Counted from the stretch's first letter, positions 21,634-32,460 are shown. The stretch: 64,000 nt of DNA from Prionace glauca (GCA_037974335.1 CM075760.1:61572515-61636514), one strand, 5' to 3'. The notes: generated by a model from the letters alone, not told the origin. Numbers and translations: made by a program.

Positions 21634-22155
21634 GAAGTTGTATGAATTAAGTTGTGGCAGAATGTAACATTGGTGAACGATTTAGTATACAATAAAGAAA
21701 GCTGACTGTGAACAACCTAAGACATGAAGAAGACCTGAGAAGGTCAAGACCTGATAAGGCTGACTCCGCATAACCTAGGGCTGTATGAGTAAGACAAGAT
21801 AAGGTCAGGGATGAAGGAGTCACCGACTTTCTCCTGTTCCTTAACAGTACAGGATAAAAGTATGAATGGTGAGAGGAAGAGTTCTAGGAGGTCAGAAGGT
21901 TGTACCATGATTTATGGCCCTTCTTATGATGCTTCTATTGATCAAATTCCTGAATAAGCTCTGGTCATGGAAACTGATAATGATTTTGTATAATTACTGA
22001 ACTGAGTCTTTAAGTAAGTGCGGACTTGAGAAGGAATTAGCACGTCGTGACAACTGCTCTCCAAACTCAAGTTACTGCCAATAGTGCATGCAGTCTTTCG
22101 TAAATAAAGACTCGTTATTTTGTCAGAATTAATTTTGTTGATTCTTTCTATCACA
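21634..22155 (+). mobile_element. probable solo LTR inside the old LINE
   Basis: A roughly 520-bp block with TGTGA at its left and TCACA at its right edge interrupts LINE sequence that resumes near 22190. It holds a TATA-like GATAAAAG (21853) and AATAAA (22101) 55 bp before its end, as in a retroviral-type LTR. No clear flanking duplication was seen. Family unknown; internal genes are absent. Confidence 0.45.
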
Positions 22156-23252
22156 GTCAAGAAGGAGGAAAGTTTCCACTTCAACAATATTTCATCATCT
22201 TCTGCCGCCTCATCTTTCATAATGAACTCTAAAATATTGCCAATGACTGACGTCTGGCTAACTACCCTATAATTTCCCGTCTTCTGCTTCTCTCCCTTCT
22301 TAAACAACTGACTTTCTGGCCTGCTGGTACCGTCCCTGAGTCCAGTGATTCCTGAAAGGTCATCACCATTGCCTCCACAATTTCATCAGCTATATCTTTT
22401 AGGACCCTGGGGTGCAGTCCATTTGGTCCAGGTGATTTATCCAACATCAGACTTTTCCGTTTCCCCTGAATCTTCTCCTTAGTGACGGCCACTACACGCA
22501 CCTGTGCCCCCCCCCCCCCCAACCCCACGACTCTCCTGGAGTTCTGGCATCTCACTAATGTATCGAACCGTGAAGACTGATGTAAAGTAACTATTCATTT
22601 CCTCTGCCATTTCTTTGTTTCCTATTATTCCTTCTCCAGCCTCATTTTCCAGTAGTCCAATACCTATTTTTGTCTCTTTCTTACTTTTTATATATTGAAA
22701 AAATATCTTCCTATCTTCTTTTATATTACTAGCCAGCTTACGCTCATATTTCATCTTCTTCCCCTTTATTGTTTTTTTGTTTTTTTGAGTTGTCCTCTTC
22801 TCGCTTTTAAAGACTTCCCAATCCTCTGGCTTCCCACTAATCCTCACTTTCTCTTCTGTGTTAATGTTGTTGTTGACTTGCCTCGTCAGCCATGGATGCC
22901 TCATCCTCCCTGTGACATTGGGAATAATTTCTGCTGTTCCTCCTGAATTTCTGTTGTCCCTCTAAAAATCTCCTGCCATTGCTATTGCACTCTTTTCCCT
23001 GTTAGGTTCCCTTTCAAATCAACTCTGGCCAGTTCCTCCCTCATGTCTTTGTAATTCCCTTTATTTATTTCTGATACCGTTACATCTGACTCCAGCTTCT
23101 CCTCTCAAACTGCAGGGTCAATTCTATCATATTGTGGTCACTGCTCCCAAAGCGTTACATCACCTTAAATTTCCCTGTTCAAGTCTGCCTCATTACCACC
23201 AAATCCAGAATTGGCTATTCCCGAGTAGGTTGTATCACAACCTGCTCCAAAA

Positions 23253-23577
23253 AAACATAGAACATAAGAAATAGGAGCAGGAGTAGGCCATCTAGCCTTT
23301 CGAGCCTGCCCCGCCATTCAATAAGATCATGGCTTATCTGTCGTGGCTCAGTTCCACTTTCCCGCTTTCTCCCCATAACCCTTAATCCCTTCTCTTATCA
23401 AAAACCCATCAACCCGTTTCTTAAAAATATTTAGCGAGGCAGCCTCCACCACTTCAACGGGCAGAGAATTCCAGAGATTCACCACCCTTTGAGTGAAGGA
23501 GTTCTTCCTCAACTCCGTTCTAAACCGCCCCCCCCCTTCTTTATCTTGAGGCTGTGCCCTCTAGTCCTACAAACATT
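23253..23577 (-). mobile_element. CR1 3' end inserted in the endonuclease region of the old LINE
   Basis: Antisense tail CATAGAACATAAGAAATAGG through the C-terminal ORF2 to GTGCCCTCTAGTCCTAC. Same subfamily as elements 2 and 3. The host LINE sequence continues on both sides (GCTCCAAAA and AACATTGACACTCC). Confidence 0.85.
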
Positions 23578-24175
23578 GACACTCCACAATTTTTTTGGGG
23601 ATAACTACCTACCTCATTTTCCAAGTCCATCAACATTATGATATCCCCCATGATTATTGTAATATCAGCAATTTTATATGCTTTTTCTATCTCGTGATGT
23701 ATTTTCTGCCCACATCCTGACTGCAGCTAGGAGGGTTTGTATCTAACTCCCTTCAGGGTCTTTTCATCTTTGTGATTCCTCAACTCCACCTACAGAGATT
23801 CTCTCCCTTTTGATCCTTTATTGCTTCTTGCTATCGATTCAATTTCATTCCTTACTAACAATGCAACACCATCTCCTTTGCCAATCTGCCTGCCCTTTCG
23901 ATAGGACAAATATCCTTAGATATTTAGAACCCAACCCTGATCCCCTTGCAGACACATCTCTGTGATGCCCACAACATCCTAGTGGCCGATTTCAATGCGT
24001 GCAACAAGCTCATTTACCTTGTTCAGTAAACTGCACGCATTTGGGTACAACACACTCAGTTCTGCATTGACCACCTCCCTTCTCATACTTGTCACCTTTT
24101 TTGTCACTCTTGCCAGAGGTTAGATTTCTGCCAGCTACTATAATCTCTGGTTTGTTATGTGGGATGCCAGGGACC

Positions 24176-24515
24176 ATAAGATATAGGAGCAAAATTATGC
24201 CACTTGCCCACTGCTCCACCATTCAATCATGGTTGTTTTTTTTCCTTATACCCATTCTCCTGCCTTTTCCCCATAACCCCTGGTCCCCTTATTAATCATG
24301 AACCTACCTACCTCTGTCTTAGAGAATCTCAATGGCCGGGCCTCCACAGCCTTCTGTGGCAAAGTGTTCCACAGATTCACCACTCTCTGGCTGCAGAAAT
24401 TCCTCCTCATCTTTGTTATAATGGACTGTGCCTTTAGTCCGACGTTGTTCCCTCTGGTTCTAATTTTTCCTCCTAGTGGAAACACTAGTGGGAGGCCTGG
24501 TATCAATAGCTCCTC
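24176..24515 (-). mobile_element. CR1 3' end, another subfamily
   Basis: Minus strand reads VFPLGGKIRTRGNN, MRRNFCSQRVVNLWNTLPQK, GRFMINKGTRGYGEKAGEW and then a tail with ATAGGAGC-type sequence. Open for about 80 codons. Confidence 0.8.
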
Positions 24516-24949
24516 CACTCATGGAGGGGACAGAGGACTCGAAATTGGTTACTGACGACGGGCGAGAAGAGGATCAAATGTTGGAAGGTTCGTCGAGGCC
24601 TCACTCGCCAGAGAGGCTCTTTAAACTGTGTCCAGTCACCAGGCTTCAACTCCTAGCAGAATGTCACTCCCCCTGATCAGGTCTATGTCAGATGACATAA
24701 GGATCAGGAATCAGCTGTAGGCTGTATTATATTGTAAATATGCTGTGGATTCTGCATCAAGCCTGTGTGAAGTGAATAGAGAAAAATGCACAATTGTTTG
24801 CAGATGTACTGGGAGTGGAGATAGGGGGCTGTTATTTACAGGAGAGGAGTGTTGTATATATGTTGGGGCATTCCTTTCAGGGAACGGGTCATGTGACCTC
24901 AGGTGCGGGGTGAGCTGCTGGATTCTCCCAGATTGGGCAGTCAATATTT

Positions 24950-25440
24950 GGAGAGTTGTGTGAACAGACGGAGTAAAGAGTTGTGTTCCCTGACACCTGA
25001 CTGTGGAGTCGATATTGAAGACAATCCTCAGCACCACTGGACATAAACAAACGGTCTCGGACCCAATGCTTCACAACTCTAACAGTGGCTTGAATACTCT
25101 TTGTGCCCCTCTCACACTCTCCTCAAGGTGTTGACTCTTTGTCCCGGTGTCCCAGTGTTTCCTTCTCACACTCTCCACAAGGTGCTCACTGTCAATCCCA
25201 GTGTCCCAGTTTCCCCCCTCTCACACTCACCACAAGGTATTGATTCTCTGTCCCAGTATCCCAGTGTCCCCCTCTCACACTCTCCAGAAGGTGCTGACTC
25301 AGTGTCCCAGTGTCCCACTGTCCCCCCTCACACTCTCCTCAAGATGCTGACTGTCTGACTCAGTGTCCCAGTTTCTCCCCTTTCACACTCTTCTCAAGGT
25401 GCTGCCTGTCTGTCCCAGTGTCTCCCTCTCACACTCTGTT
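24950..25440. repeat. minisatellite and flank, inverted partner of 43431-45110
   Basis: From 25100 to 25440 a unit of about 45-50 bp repeats (CTCACACTCTCCTCAAGGTG, CTGTCCCAGTGTCCC). It is the reverse complement of the unit at 43431-44986. The flank 24970-25090 (CCGTTTGTTTATGTC reversed) also matches 45000-45110 reversed, so the pair arose by inverted duplication, with seven or eight units here. Confidence 0.85.
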
Positions 25441-25632
25441 TGGGGGAGGTGAAGGTAAGAATTGAAAGATGTGAATCATGTAATTGATGACTGTGAGGGA
25501 TGGATAGAAACTTTGGGGATTCTGTCGGTGGATTCATTGTGAACGTTGAAATCTGAATAAACTGAGATACCAGATGGAAAAGCCATAGTTTCTCCATGAA
25601 TTTTAGATTAAAGAAAGCACTACTATACATGT

Positions 25633-25705
25633 GCCCGGCTAGCTCAGTCGGTAGAGCATGAGACTCTTAATCTCAGGGTCGTGGGTACGAGCCCCGCGTT
25701 GGGCG
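25633..25705 (+). tRNA. tRNA-Lys(CTT)
   Basis: A 73-nt tRNA. Acceptor GCCCGGC pairs with GTTGGGC (two G-U pairs), D arm TAGCTCAGTCGGTAGAGCA, anticodon stem GAGAC/GTCTC-like around ACTCTTAAT gives CTT. The T loop reads TACGAGC where TTCGAGC is expected, altering the B-box (GGTACGAGCC). A TTTT terminator follows at 25711. Otherwise identical or nearly so to the vertebrate gene. It is probably a gene but could be weakly transcribed. Confidence 0.9.
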
Positions 25706-26238
25706 TCATTCTTTTCAGACTTTGACTCATTCCTAGGTGAATTCCAGATCTCCGTTCCTCCAGAAGTGTCACGGCTCAATCTGAGTTCCTCTCTCATTTC
25801 TACGTTGCTCATCTCACAGTTGTGAATGAAAACTGCCTCCAGATAACTGGAAGGCGGTACCTTTAGCTCTGAACTCAGCGAGAGGTTGTGTTCTAATTTA
25901 TTATGGCGTTTAAACCCAGATCTGAGAGATTGTGTCAGAGCAAACAACAATCATCTCCATTGTAATTCAATCACTCCAGCCTTCCATCCTATCAAAAGAC
26001 TATTAGTACTTTCCTCCTCTCCCTCTCTATTTTCCTTGACTCTGTACTTGTCTGTAAACCATTAAATCATCAATTTCTTCCAGTTAGGGTCAAAGGTCAC
26101 CTGTATCATTCCCTCTCTTTCCCTCCACAGAAACTGTTGAAACTGATGAATCTTCCAGCATTTTCCGTTTTGAGGTGGGATTTGCAGCAACTACAATTCC
26201 CTCTTTTGGATCACAGTGGATCACTTTTCTCTGACTGA
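25706..26238. other. no gene seen
   Basis: Pyrimidine-rich single-copy-looking sequence between the tRNA and a CR1 end. It includes a weak match to the Penelope-like family A end at 26140-26180 (TCTTCCAGCATTTTCCGTTT). Confidence 0.4.
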
Positions 26239-26815
26239 ACAGCTGGAGTACTGTGTGCAGTTTTGGGCGCCGTACTTACGCATGGATATTTTGTCCTTGG
26301 AGGGAGTGCAGAGGAGGTTTACTAGGCTGATACCGGAGTTGAGGGGGTTGAGCTATGAGGAGAGGCTGAATAAACTAGGCTTGTACTCGTTGGAGTTTAG
26401 AAGAATGAGGGGAGATCTCATTGAGACGTATAAGGTGATGAATGGGATGGATAGGATAGAGGTGGAGAGACTCTTCTCGCTCAAAGAAGACAGTAGGACT
26501 AGGGGGCACAGCCTCAAGATAAAGGGAGGGCGGTTTAGAACAGAGTTGAGGAGGAACTTCCTCACTCAAAGGGTGGTGAATCTCTGAAATTCTCTGCCCG
26601 TTGAAGTGGTGGAGGCTGCCTCGCTAAATATTTTTAAGACGCGGGTTGATGGGTTTTTGATAAGGGGGTTAAGGGTTATGGGGAGAGGGCGGGAATGTGG
26701 AACTGAGCCACGACAGATCAGCCATGATCTTATTGAATGGCGGGGCAGGCTCGAGGGGCTAGATGGCCTACTCCTGTTCCTATTTCTTATGTTCTTATGC
26801 TCTTATTAACCATAA
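26239..26815 (+). mobile_element. CR1 LINE 3' end (element 2/3 subfamily)
   Basis: Begins at the QLEYCVQFWAPYLR position and runs through [49 protein letters not shown], then a stop replacing Trp (near 26586). The tail GGGGCTAGATGGCCTACTCC ends in TTATGTTCTTATGCTCTTAT. Confidence 0.88.
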
Positions 26816-26945
26816 CTTTCTAAATAGTTAAAGGGCTGAGGTTTTAAATAATAAGTGCCCCAAATATGTCACCCTGTCTGACATGAAATGAAACAAAATG
26901 AAAATTATTAATTATGTCACAAAATACTGCTAACACAATATAGAT

Positions 26946-27140
26946 TTCATTGTCAGCATTTGTTGTTTATCCCTATTTCCCACTGAACTAACTATGTTGT
27001 TGGGTCATTTCAGAGGGCAGTTTAGACTCAATTACATTGTCTTACATTCTCTCTCCAGAGAAGCCGTTATGCCTGGTGAGATTTTCCAGCATTTTAAGTT
27101 GTTCTTTTAAGTTTCAGCATCTGCTGTAATTTGCTGTTGG
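26946..27140 (+). repeat. interspersed repeat C piece followed by Penelope-like family A end
   Basis: 26946-27040 matches the repeat also seen at 63430 and 63910 (GCATTTGTTGTTTATCCCTA, CATTTCAGAGGGCAGTTTAG). 27061-27135 reads TGGTGAGATTTTCCAGCATT and GTTTCAGCATCTGCTGTAAT, the family A terminus. Confidence 0.5.
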
Positions 27141-27258
27141 CTGAACGAGTCATTCCTGTTCTATCAAAACATTAGTTTCTTTTTCCTCGACAAACCTTTC
27201 TTGAGCATTTGAAAAACGCTGCAATGTATCGGTCAGATTAAGGCTGCTACTCGCATCT

Positions 27259-27330
27259 TCCCTGGTGGTCTAGTGGTTAGGATTCGGCGCTCTCACCGCC
27301 GCGGCCCGGGTTCGATTCCCGGTCAGGGAA
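27259..27330 (+). tRNA. tRNA-Glu(CTC)
   Basis: A 72-nt tRNA with fully paired acceptor TCCCTGG/TCAGGGA, D arm GGTCTAGTGGTTAGGATT, anticodon loop GCTCTCACC (anticodon CTC), and a perfect B-box GGTTCGATTCC. TTTT follows at 27336. A decayed relative (TTC type) is at 30650-30709. Confidence 0.96.
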
Positions 27331-27510
27331 TCTAGGTTTTGTTGCTGCCGACCAGCACAAGATTTAGGAGGGTCTGAAATTCCTTCCCGATGGAAAACAG
27401 GAGCGATCATTGTGTCAGTTTGAACTACCTGGAGAAACAAAATAAACCCATTGGCCCAATCCCAGCAATTTATAATTTTATTCCCCTTGCTGCTTCCTCC
27501 TGTCAAACTG
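27331..27510. repeat. tRNA flank repeat, inverted relative of 30950-31085
   Basis: The reverse complement (ACAGGAGGAAGCAGCAAGGG, TTTCTCCAGGTAGTTCAAAC) aligns with 30984-31085 (ACAGGAGGAACCAGCAAGGG), which lies just upstream of tRNA-Gln. The two tRNA loci therefore share a diverged flank. Confidence 0.6.
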
Positions 27511-28039
27511 AATAATAATACATTCTACTCCACTACATTTCACTGCAGCTCATCACACTCAAAGATCATTCGCAGCCTCTGCCTCTTCTCTCGCTTCTTG
27601 TGGGAAATCTGCTGAACAACATGAGTTTTTCATAGTTCTGCTGTGATATCTGAGATTTGTATCTCACTGATTATCATTACTGTCTCCATTGCTTCATCCC
27701 AGGTCACTGTCACTACAGATATAGTCACACAGTCATTCTATCATCTGCAGCAAATGATATTCCCTTCCTTTGCTTTCAGATACATTCACCTCCAGAAATT
27801 GATTACATGGTGAGTATAATGTTCTGTTTAGCTGACAGTTTATCATCAATCCCATTCCAGAATGGAGTAGCACCGTGTCAAAGTGGGTGGGAGTTGGTGA
27901 CTCCACCAGTTCTGAAACCTCACTGAACCCCCGCGTATTTAGCCCCCCCTCTCACCCTCCATCGCTCCAACTCATTGATAAATGTCACTATTAAAACTAA
28001 TGATGGTGAATTAAAGACGTGGAATCGAAATTAATAAAT

Positions 28040-28175
28040 GGTGTTGGGAAGCGGCCGGGGCGTGGGGTGGGGGGGGGGGGGAGGTGGTGGCTGGTGTAGC
28101 ATTTGGTGGGGGATGGAGGTGGGGGGAGGGAGGCGCTGGGGGCGCCGGGGGGGGAGGGGTGCGGAGGGCATGGGA
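28040..28175 (+). repeat. G-rich stretch, possible G-quadruplex
   Basis: Contains many runs of three or more G, including a run of about 13 G near 28070 and GGGGGAGGG later. No gene is attached to it. Confidence 0.6.
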
Positions 28176-29475
28176 AATTGTGATGGATGCTGAGATGATA
28201 ATGTCCATGAAATACTAGCCCCAAACTCCCATTGAGTTACATTCAGAGTCAGATTGCAGCTCGGAACAGAAAATTGGATTGTCTGCGATTACACTTAATA
28301 AAATCCCGTGTCAACTTTCGACAGTGAGATTGGTATAATGAGCTAATAACTAAATTCAGTGCACAGTTAGTCATTTTGAGACTCTCATGCAATTTACAGT
28401 GTGTGTTATAGATCAGAGTGAGTTAGGGCTCGAATTGTGCTGAATTAAACATTAAACAAGCAACTACATTTTAAATATACACAGAACACAATATAGAGGC
28501 AGGGTTCGGCTGGATTTCTAAACGGACTAAGGAAAAAAAATGAGCACTGAGGAATAGAAAATCCAGCAAAGAGTAGATATGTGTCCATTATAATGAAATA
28601 TTATTTGATAATGTCTGGATGAGAGAATAGACAAATCTTTAAATCATTAAAATGCAAGGTTACACAATAATTAGCTTGTAATCGACATGTTCACTAGCCG
28701 GAAGGCAAGTATTAAATTCGCTATCCTTGGCCAGATTTCCCTGTGAAAATACAGAAATATTAATGCCATTGCATAACTAATTGTTCCCTTTCCATGGAAA
28801 CAGGGAAATAATTATTCCTCAAACCTGCTGCACTAACGTCGTGATTAAAGTGATACAACACCACCATCCGCTGGCGGACTACTGTAACTGCAGGCGCTGG
28901 TGCTTTTGAGTCTGCGAACCGGTTACTGAAATATGAATATTGAACGATATTGTCCGATATTGTTTATAGAAGGATCTCGGCTGGCGTATTCGCCCTTTTT
29001 ATAACCAGACACCGTAGATAAACCGTGTTCTTCATTTCCCATTGACAGTTAATGTCTGGAGATTGAAGTTGGGATTATTTGAAACTTCAAATTGTACATT
29101 CGATGCAGTTATCAGAGTTAATCAAATTCAGAATCTTAGTGGGTAAACATTTCTGCCCTCTGCAATTCGTTTGTCAGACATTTTCACGGTTTAGTCTTAA
29201 AAAGGCACAAAGAATCAGACATTTACAAGGATACACACACACACACACATATTGGAGCCCACAGAGATACAGGAGGTCATCCACAGATTCAGACGCAGAC
29301 ATATAGAGATCCTGATAACTCTAAAGATACAAGGGCACACACAGTATCAGAGGCATATACAATGTCTCAGCTTGTACACTACCAAACTCTCTCTCGTAGT
29401 TCCAGACTTTTCAATGAGTTCAAGCAGGCAACTGTTGACCTGTGAATGCTGACAGTGAGAAGAATAGATAAAATC
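28176..29475. other. no gene seen; AT-rich, with a CA microsatellite
   Basis: No known repeat recognised over most of this 1.3 kb. A (CA)n tract of about 11 units is at 29232-29252. Confidence 0.5.
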
Positions 29476-29549
29476 CGTCTCTGAGTGGTCTCGAACCACC
29501 AACCTTTCGGTTAACAGCCGAATGCGCTGACCAATTGCGCCACAGAGAC
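29476..29549 (-). tRNA. tRNA-Asn(GTT)
   Basis: The reverse complement is a 74-nt tRNA with acceptor GTCTCTG/CAGAGAC perfectly paired, D arm GGCGCAATTGGTCAGCGC, anticodon stem TCGGC/CCGAA-type around TGTTAAC (anticodon GTT), variable loop GGTT and T loop TTCGAGA. The discriminator is G. TTTT follows on the minus strand at 29470. Confidence 0.96.
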
Positions 29550-29974
29550 TGAGACAACAACTGTTTAACATCTTCTGAACTAGTGTGTCAATGACCACAA
29601 TTCTATTTCTGAAAACCTGTTCCAGAACTGCAGCATGTTTACAATTCTATACAAGTCTCGTTAGGTTCCGCAGCACTGCTGTAGTGTGTTGGTTATTCCC
29701 TTTCTCCTATGAACGTGCAGGTAAAATGAATCCGTGTCTCTTATCACAGGGAGGAATTCAACAGGAGGCAAGGGAACGAACCACAAATAGCCTCACGATC
29801 CAATACTTGCCACTCAATCATCAATAACACCAGTCACCACTACACCTGCTTCCGAATATTGCGATCCATTTCTCTCAGGATTTCTTCCAAGATTTAATAT
29901 TGCTCCTTGTTTTCTCCTAATTTTAATAGGATGTTCACTTCAATAAACGGAGCGAACGGAGAAAGAAGGGACTT

Positions 29975-30045
29975 TGCATTGGCCGGGAATCGAACCCGAG
30001 TCTCCCGCGTGGGAAGCGAGAATTCTACCACTGAACCACCAATGC
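29975..30045 (-). tRNA. tRNA-Gly(CCC)
   Basis: The reverse complement is a 71-nt tRNA: GCATTGG acceptor pairs with CCAATGC, D arm TGGTTCAGTGGTAGAATTCT, anticodon loop TTCCCAC (CCC), T arm TCGGGTTCGATTCCCGG with one U-G pair, discriminator A. No clear TTTT run was found in the first 40 nt downstream, which is unusual. Confidence 0.94.
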
Positions 30046-30524
30046 TGCTCTTGCTAAAGCTATTCCCACATGCTCTCTCTTCCTTTACACTCAGTAGCAT
30101 TGTAATTTCCTTACTTTATCCTTTCATTCCCCAAATGCCCACAAATGCTCTCACTCAAATCTCAGACGCAACATCGCACAAGCCTCTCATGCTGTTCAAC
30201 ACCTTCCTTTCATTCACAACCGCATCTCAAACTTTCACCCTTCCTCCAGAACACAAGCACTCCGCAACAATCCCCCTCTCACACAGCCTCATTCTCCCAA
30301 ATATGCCTCTGCTTTCACCACATCAGTCTAAACAAACTTAAAACGTGTTTACATTACTTGCACACTGTCTCTTCCACTCTGCTCATATCACTACAATACG
30401 CCTCATGCCATTCTGCAAAAGCTTTAAGTTGCTACATTTCTTCAAAGCTGCTACCCAGTGCGACACCAGGCCAAACTTCCACTTTCAACACTTGATAACA
30501 CCTATATAGGGTTACAAGTTAGCT

Positions 30525-30640
30525 CGGAATGAGTTAAAGAAATAGGGCTTAGGAGAGCTAGTAGGGGGCATGAGAAGTCCTTGGCAAGTCGGATAAAGGA
30601 AAACCCCAAAGCTTTTTACTCTTACGTTAAAAATGCATTA
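30525..30640 (+). mobile_element. small CR1 ORF2 fragment
   Basis: Translates to RASRGHEKSLASRIKENPKA then FYSYVKN, which is the linker region between endonuclease and RT of CR1 (compare KAFYSYIRGKR in element 1). It ends directly against the tRNA-Glu pseudogene. Confidence 0.7.
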
Positions 30641-30649
30641 AATCTTCAC

Positions 30650-30709
30650 ATATCGAGGCCAGTCTGCGACATCTGAAAGCGCTGAATCCAACCACGAGAC
30701 CCCCAGGAT
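30650..30709 (-). pseudogene. tRNA-Glu(TTC) pseudogene
   Basis: The minus strand reads TCCTGGGGGTCTCGTGGTTG, then GATTCAGCGCTTTCAGATGT. This follows tRNA-Glu through acceptor, D arm and an anticodon loop with TTC, then loses the T arm after CTGGCCTCGAT. The B-box and 3' acceptor strand are gone. Confidence 0.7.
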
Positions 30710-31105
30710 CCCATCTGCCTGATTCTCCCAGATACTGGTTACAGGAATGTGCACAGCGCCAATTGTCCGCACTCATACACTCCTTCCTGTCTGTTATGAT
30801 TTGAAATTGTTTATATTTTTCACATTGGCTTCCAGTGTGATGAAAGCAGATCTGTGATAAGCTGATGTTGTTCAGTGGATTTACTGCAGTAAGGTTTATG
30901 TCAGTTCGATGCAAACATTGGTGTTTGAATGCGGTCAGTTACGGTGAAATTTAATGCAGTGGAAAGTAGCCTACTCGCTTTTACAGGAGGAACCAGCAAG
31001 GGAAATATATATACGAATAATTGTGCAACAGGACTGATATTTCTCCCTGCTGTTCAAATTGGCACAAGTATTGATCCACGATTTTCAGGCTGTGCGCACG
31101 TGTTA

Positions 31106-31177
31106 GGTTCTGTGGTGTAATGGTGAGCACTCTGGACTCTGAATCCAGCGATCCGAGTTCAAATCTCGGTGGAACCT
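31106..31177 (+). tRNA. tRNA-Gln(CTG)
   Basis: A 72-nt tRNA. Acceptor GGTTCTG pairs with TGGAACC through two G-U pairs, D arm TGGTGTAATGGTGAGCAC, anticodon loop ACTCTGAAT gives CTG, T arm CCGAGTTCAAATCTCGG is perfect. TTTT follows at 31180. Confidence 0.95.
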
Positions 31178-31447
31178 TGTTTTAATTTGCAAATACAGAT
31201 GATGGATTGGCTGAAGGGCGTTTCATTTCAGTTTATCACCAAGTCCTAATCGAGAGGAAAATTTGCCAGCCCGTTCAGCTGCTGTTACTCAATTCAAGGG
31301 CAATAAGGGATGATAGAAAATGAATAAAGACAATCTCAATAATGGACCTTTTCCTCACAAGTAAAAACAAACTTTTTGACAATGTTTCTGCCTGAAACTT
31401 TCGAAACGTCGAGCTAATATGTAACAACTATCCCACTTTTACATGCA

Positions 31448-31506
31448 GGCTAGTGGCGCAATGGATAACGCGTCTGACTATCGCTCAGAAGACTCCTGGT
31501 TAGCTC
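31448..31506 (+). pseudogene. tRNA-Arg(ACG)-derived pseudogene
   Basis: The 5' half (GGCTAGTGGCGCAATGGATA, ACGCGTCTGACTA) matches tRNA-Arg(ACG). The anticodon loop now reads CTATCGC, and about a dozen bases of the T arm are missing between two GAYTCC copies, so there is no B-box. The anticodon would be ATC if it were read at all. Confidence 0.75.
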
Positions 31507-31739
31507 AGAACACACCTTTAAAAGGCGTTCACAAATTCCTTGTTACTTTCGATGAAAAAGGTATTTAACAGCTTTATACTTATTCAGACAAATGCTGCCA
31601 AGCATATTTTCAGCTTCTCTGGAGAAAGTAATATTCGGAAATTGCTAATGAACAGCAACCGACTATTTTAAGTTTTTTTCGGAAAACAAAACCTTCAATA
31701 AGATTAGGATATTAAATAAATGCTAACCTCAAATACATT

Positions 31740-32155
31740 TTGGACAAAATTAAACATGTCTTTGTGAATTTACACAATTTTGTCATTTTTTTCCATAAAA
31801 ATCAGCATTTCTGATTTTGGAGAAAGCATTTCAAGCTGAGATCAGAGCAAAGATAATATGACTGTAATATCGAGATTCTGATAATATTCAGCACCAAACT
31901 GGAATCATACAGACTTCCCTCACCCTAGCATGTTTCAGATGGTGATTAACTATGTTAGTCTGCACCTAAACCTATTAAATTGTCTTGTAGACTGGATGAC
32001 TTGCTGATATGTGCAGGTGTCAAAATAGGAAAGTTTCTTTCCTGGCAATGCATCAAACAATTTATCATTTTTTATTTGACACAAAGCATTTGAGGCCGAG
32101 GCCAGAGCGAAGATACTATGGGTGTAACATCGAGATTCAGATAATGTTCAGGAAC
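31740..32155. repeat. tandem copies of the tRNA-flank repeat
   Basis: Two copies in direct order: 31800-31935 and 32050-32155 both contain GATTTT/GAC-AAAGCATTT, GAGATC/GCCAGAGC and ATAATRTTCAG. The part 31928-32045 (GTTTCAGATGGTGATTAACT, TAGTCTGCAC) matches 480-570 and 2600-2715. No tRNA remains between them. Confidence 0.6.
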
Positions 32156-32159
32156 AAAA

Positions 32160-32460
32160 TGCCCCGGCCGATGAAGGTATGCTTTCAGGTGCAAGGGGCA
32201 AGGTTTAAAGGAGATGGACATGATAGATTTTTTGCACAGAGAGTAGGGGGTTCCTGGAACTCGCTGCCGGGGAGAGATAGTAGAAGCGGATGCAGTTGTG
32301 ACTTTTAAGTCACTTAACAAATACATAAATAGGATGGGAATAGAGGGATATGGTCCCGGAAGGATAGGGGGTTTTAGATGAGTCGGGCAGCATGGTCAGT
32401 GAAGGTTTGAAGGGCCGAAGGGCATGTCCCTGTGCTGTAACTTTCTCTGTTCTTTGTACT
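32160..32460 (+). mobile_element. CR1 LINE 3' end fragment
   Basis: Reads CFQVQGARFKGDGHDRFFAQ then RVGGSWNSLPG, followed by a GGGCCGAAGGGCATGTCCCT tail and TCTCTGTTCTTTGTA. Confidence 0.75.

Larger units (their letters stand above)
20935..24165 (-). mobile_element. old CR1-group LINE ORF2, reverse strand, with two insertions
   Basis: Pieces run in the right order on the minus strand: endonuclease start near 24050 (reverse of AAACTGCACGCATTTGGGTA), linker HPWLTRQVNNNINTEEKVRI (22904), KIFFQYIKSKKETKIGIGLL, EEMNSYFTSVFTV, LDKSPGPNGLHPRVL (22440), RT palm and the ITHQSLTG-like CAGTGACTACTGGTGTG area (21340), and further RT sequence to about 20940. Frames are broken in many places. It is split by an LTR-like insertion (21634-22155) and a CR1 3' end (23253-23577). 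Confidence 0.75.

Noticed and set aside
24686-25035. LTR-like block beside the minisatellite
   Set aside because: It begins TGTCAG and has a possible polyadenylation-like stretch, but neither border nor a partner copy can be shown. The flank it shares with 45000-45110 is better explained by the inverted duplication.
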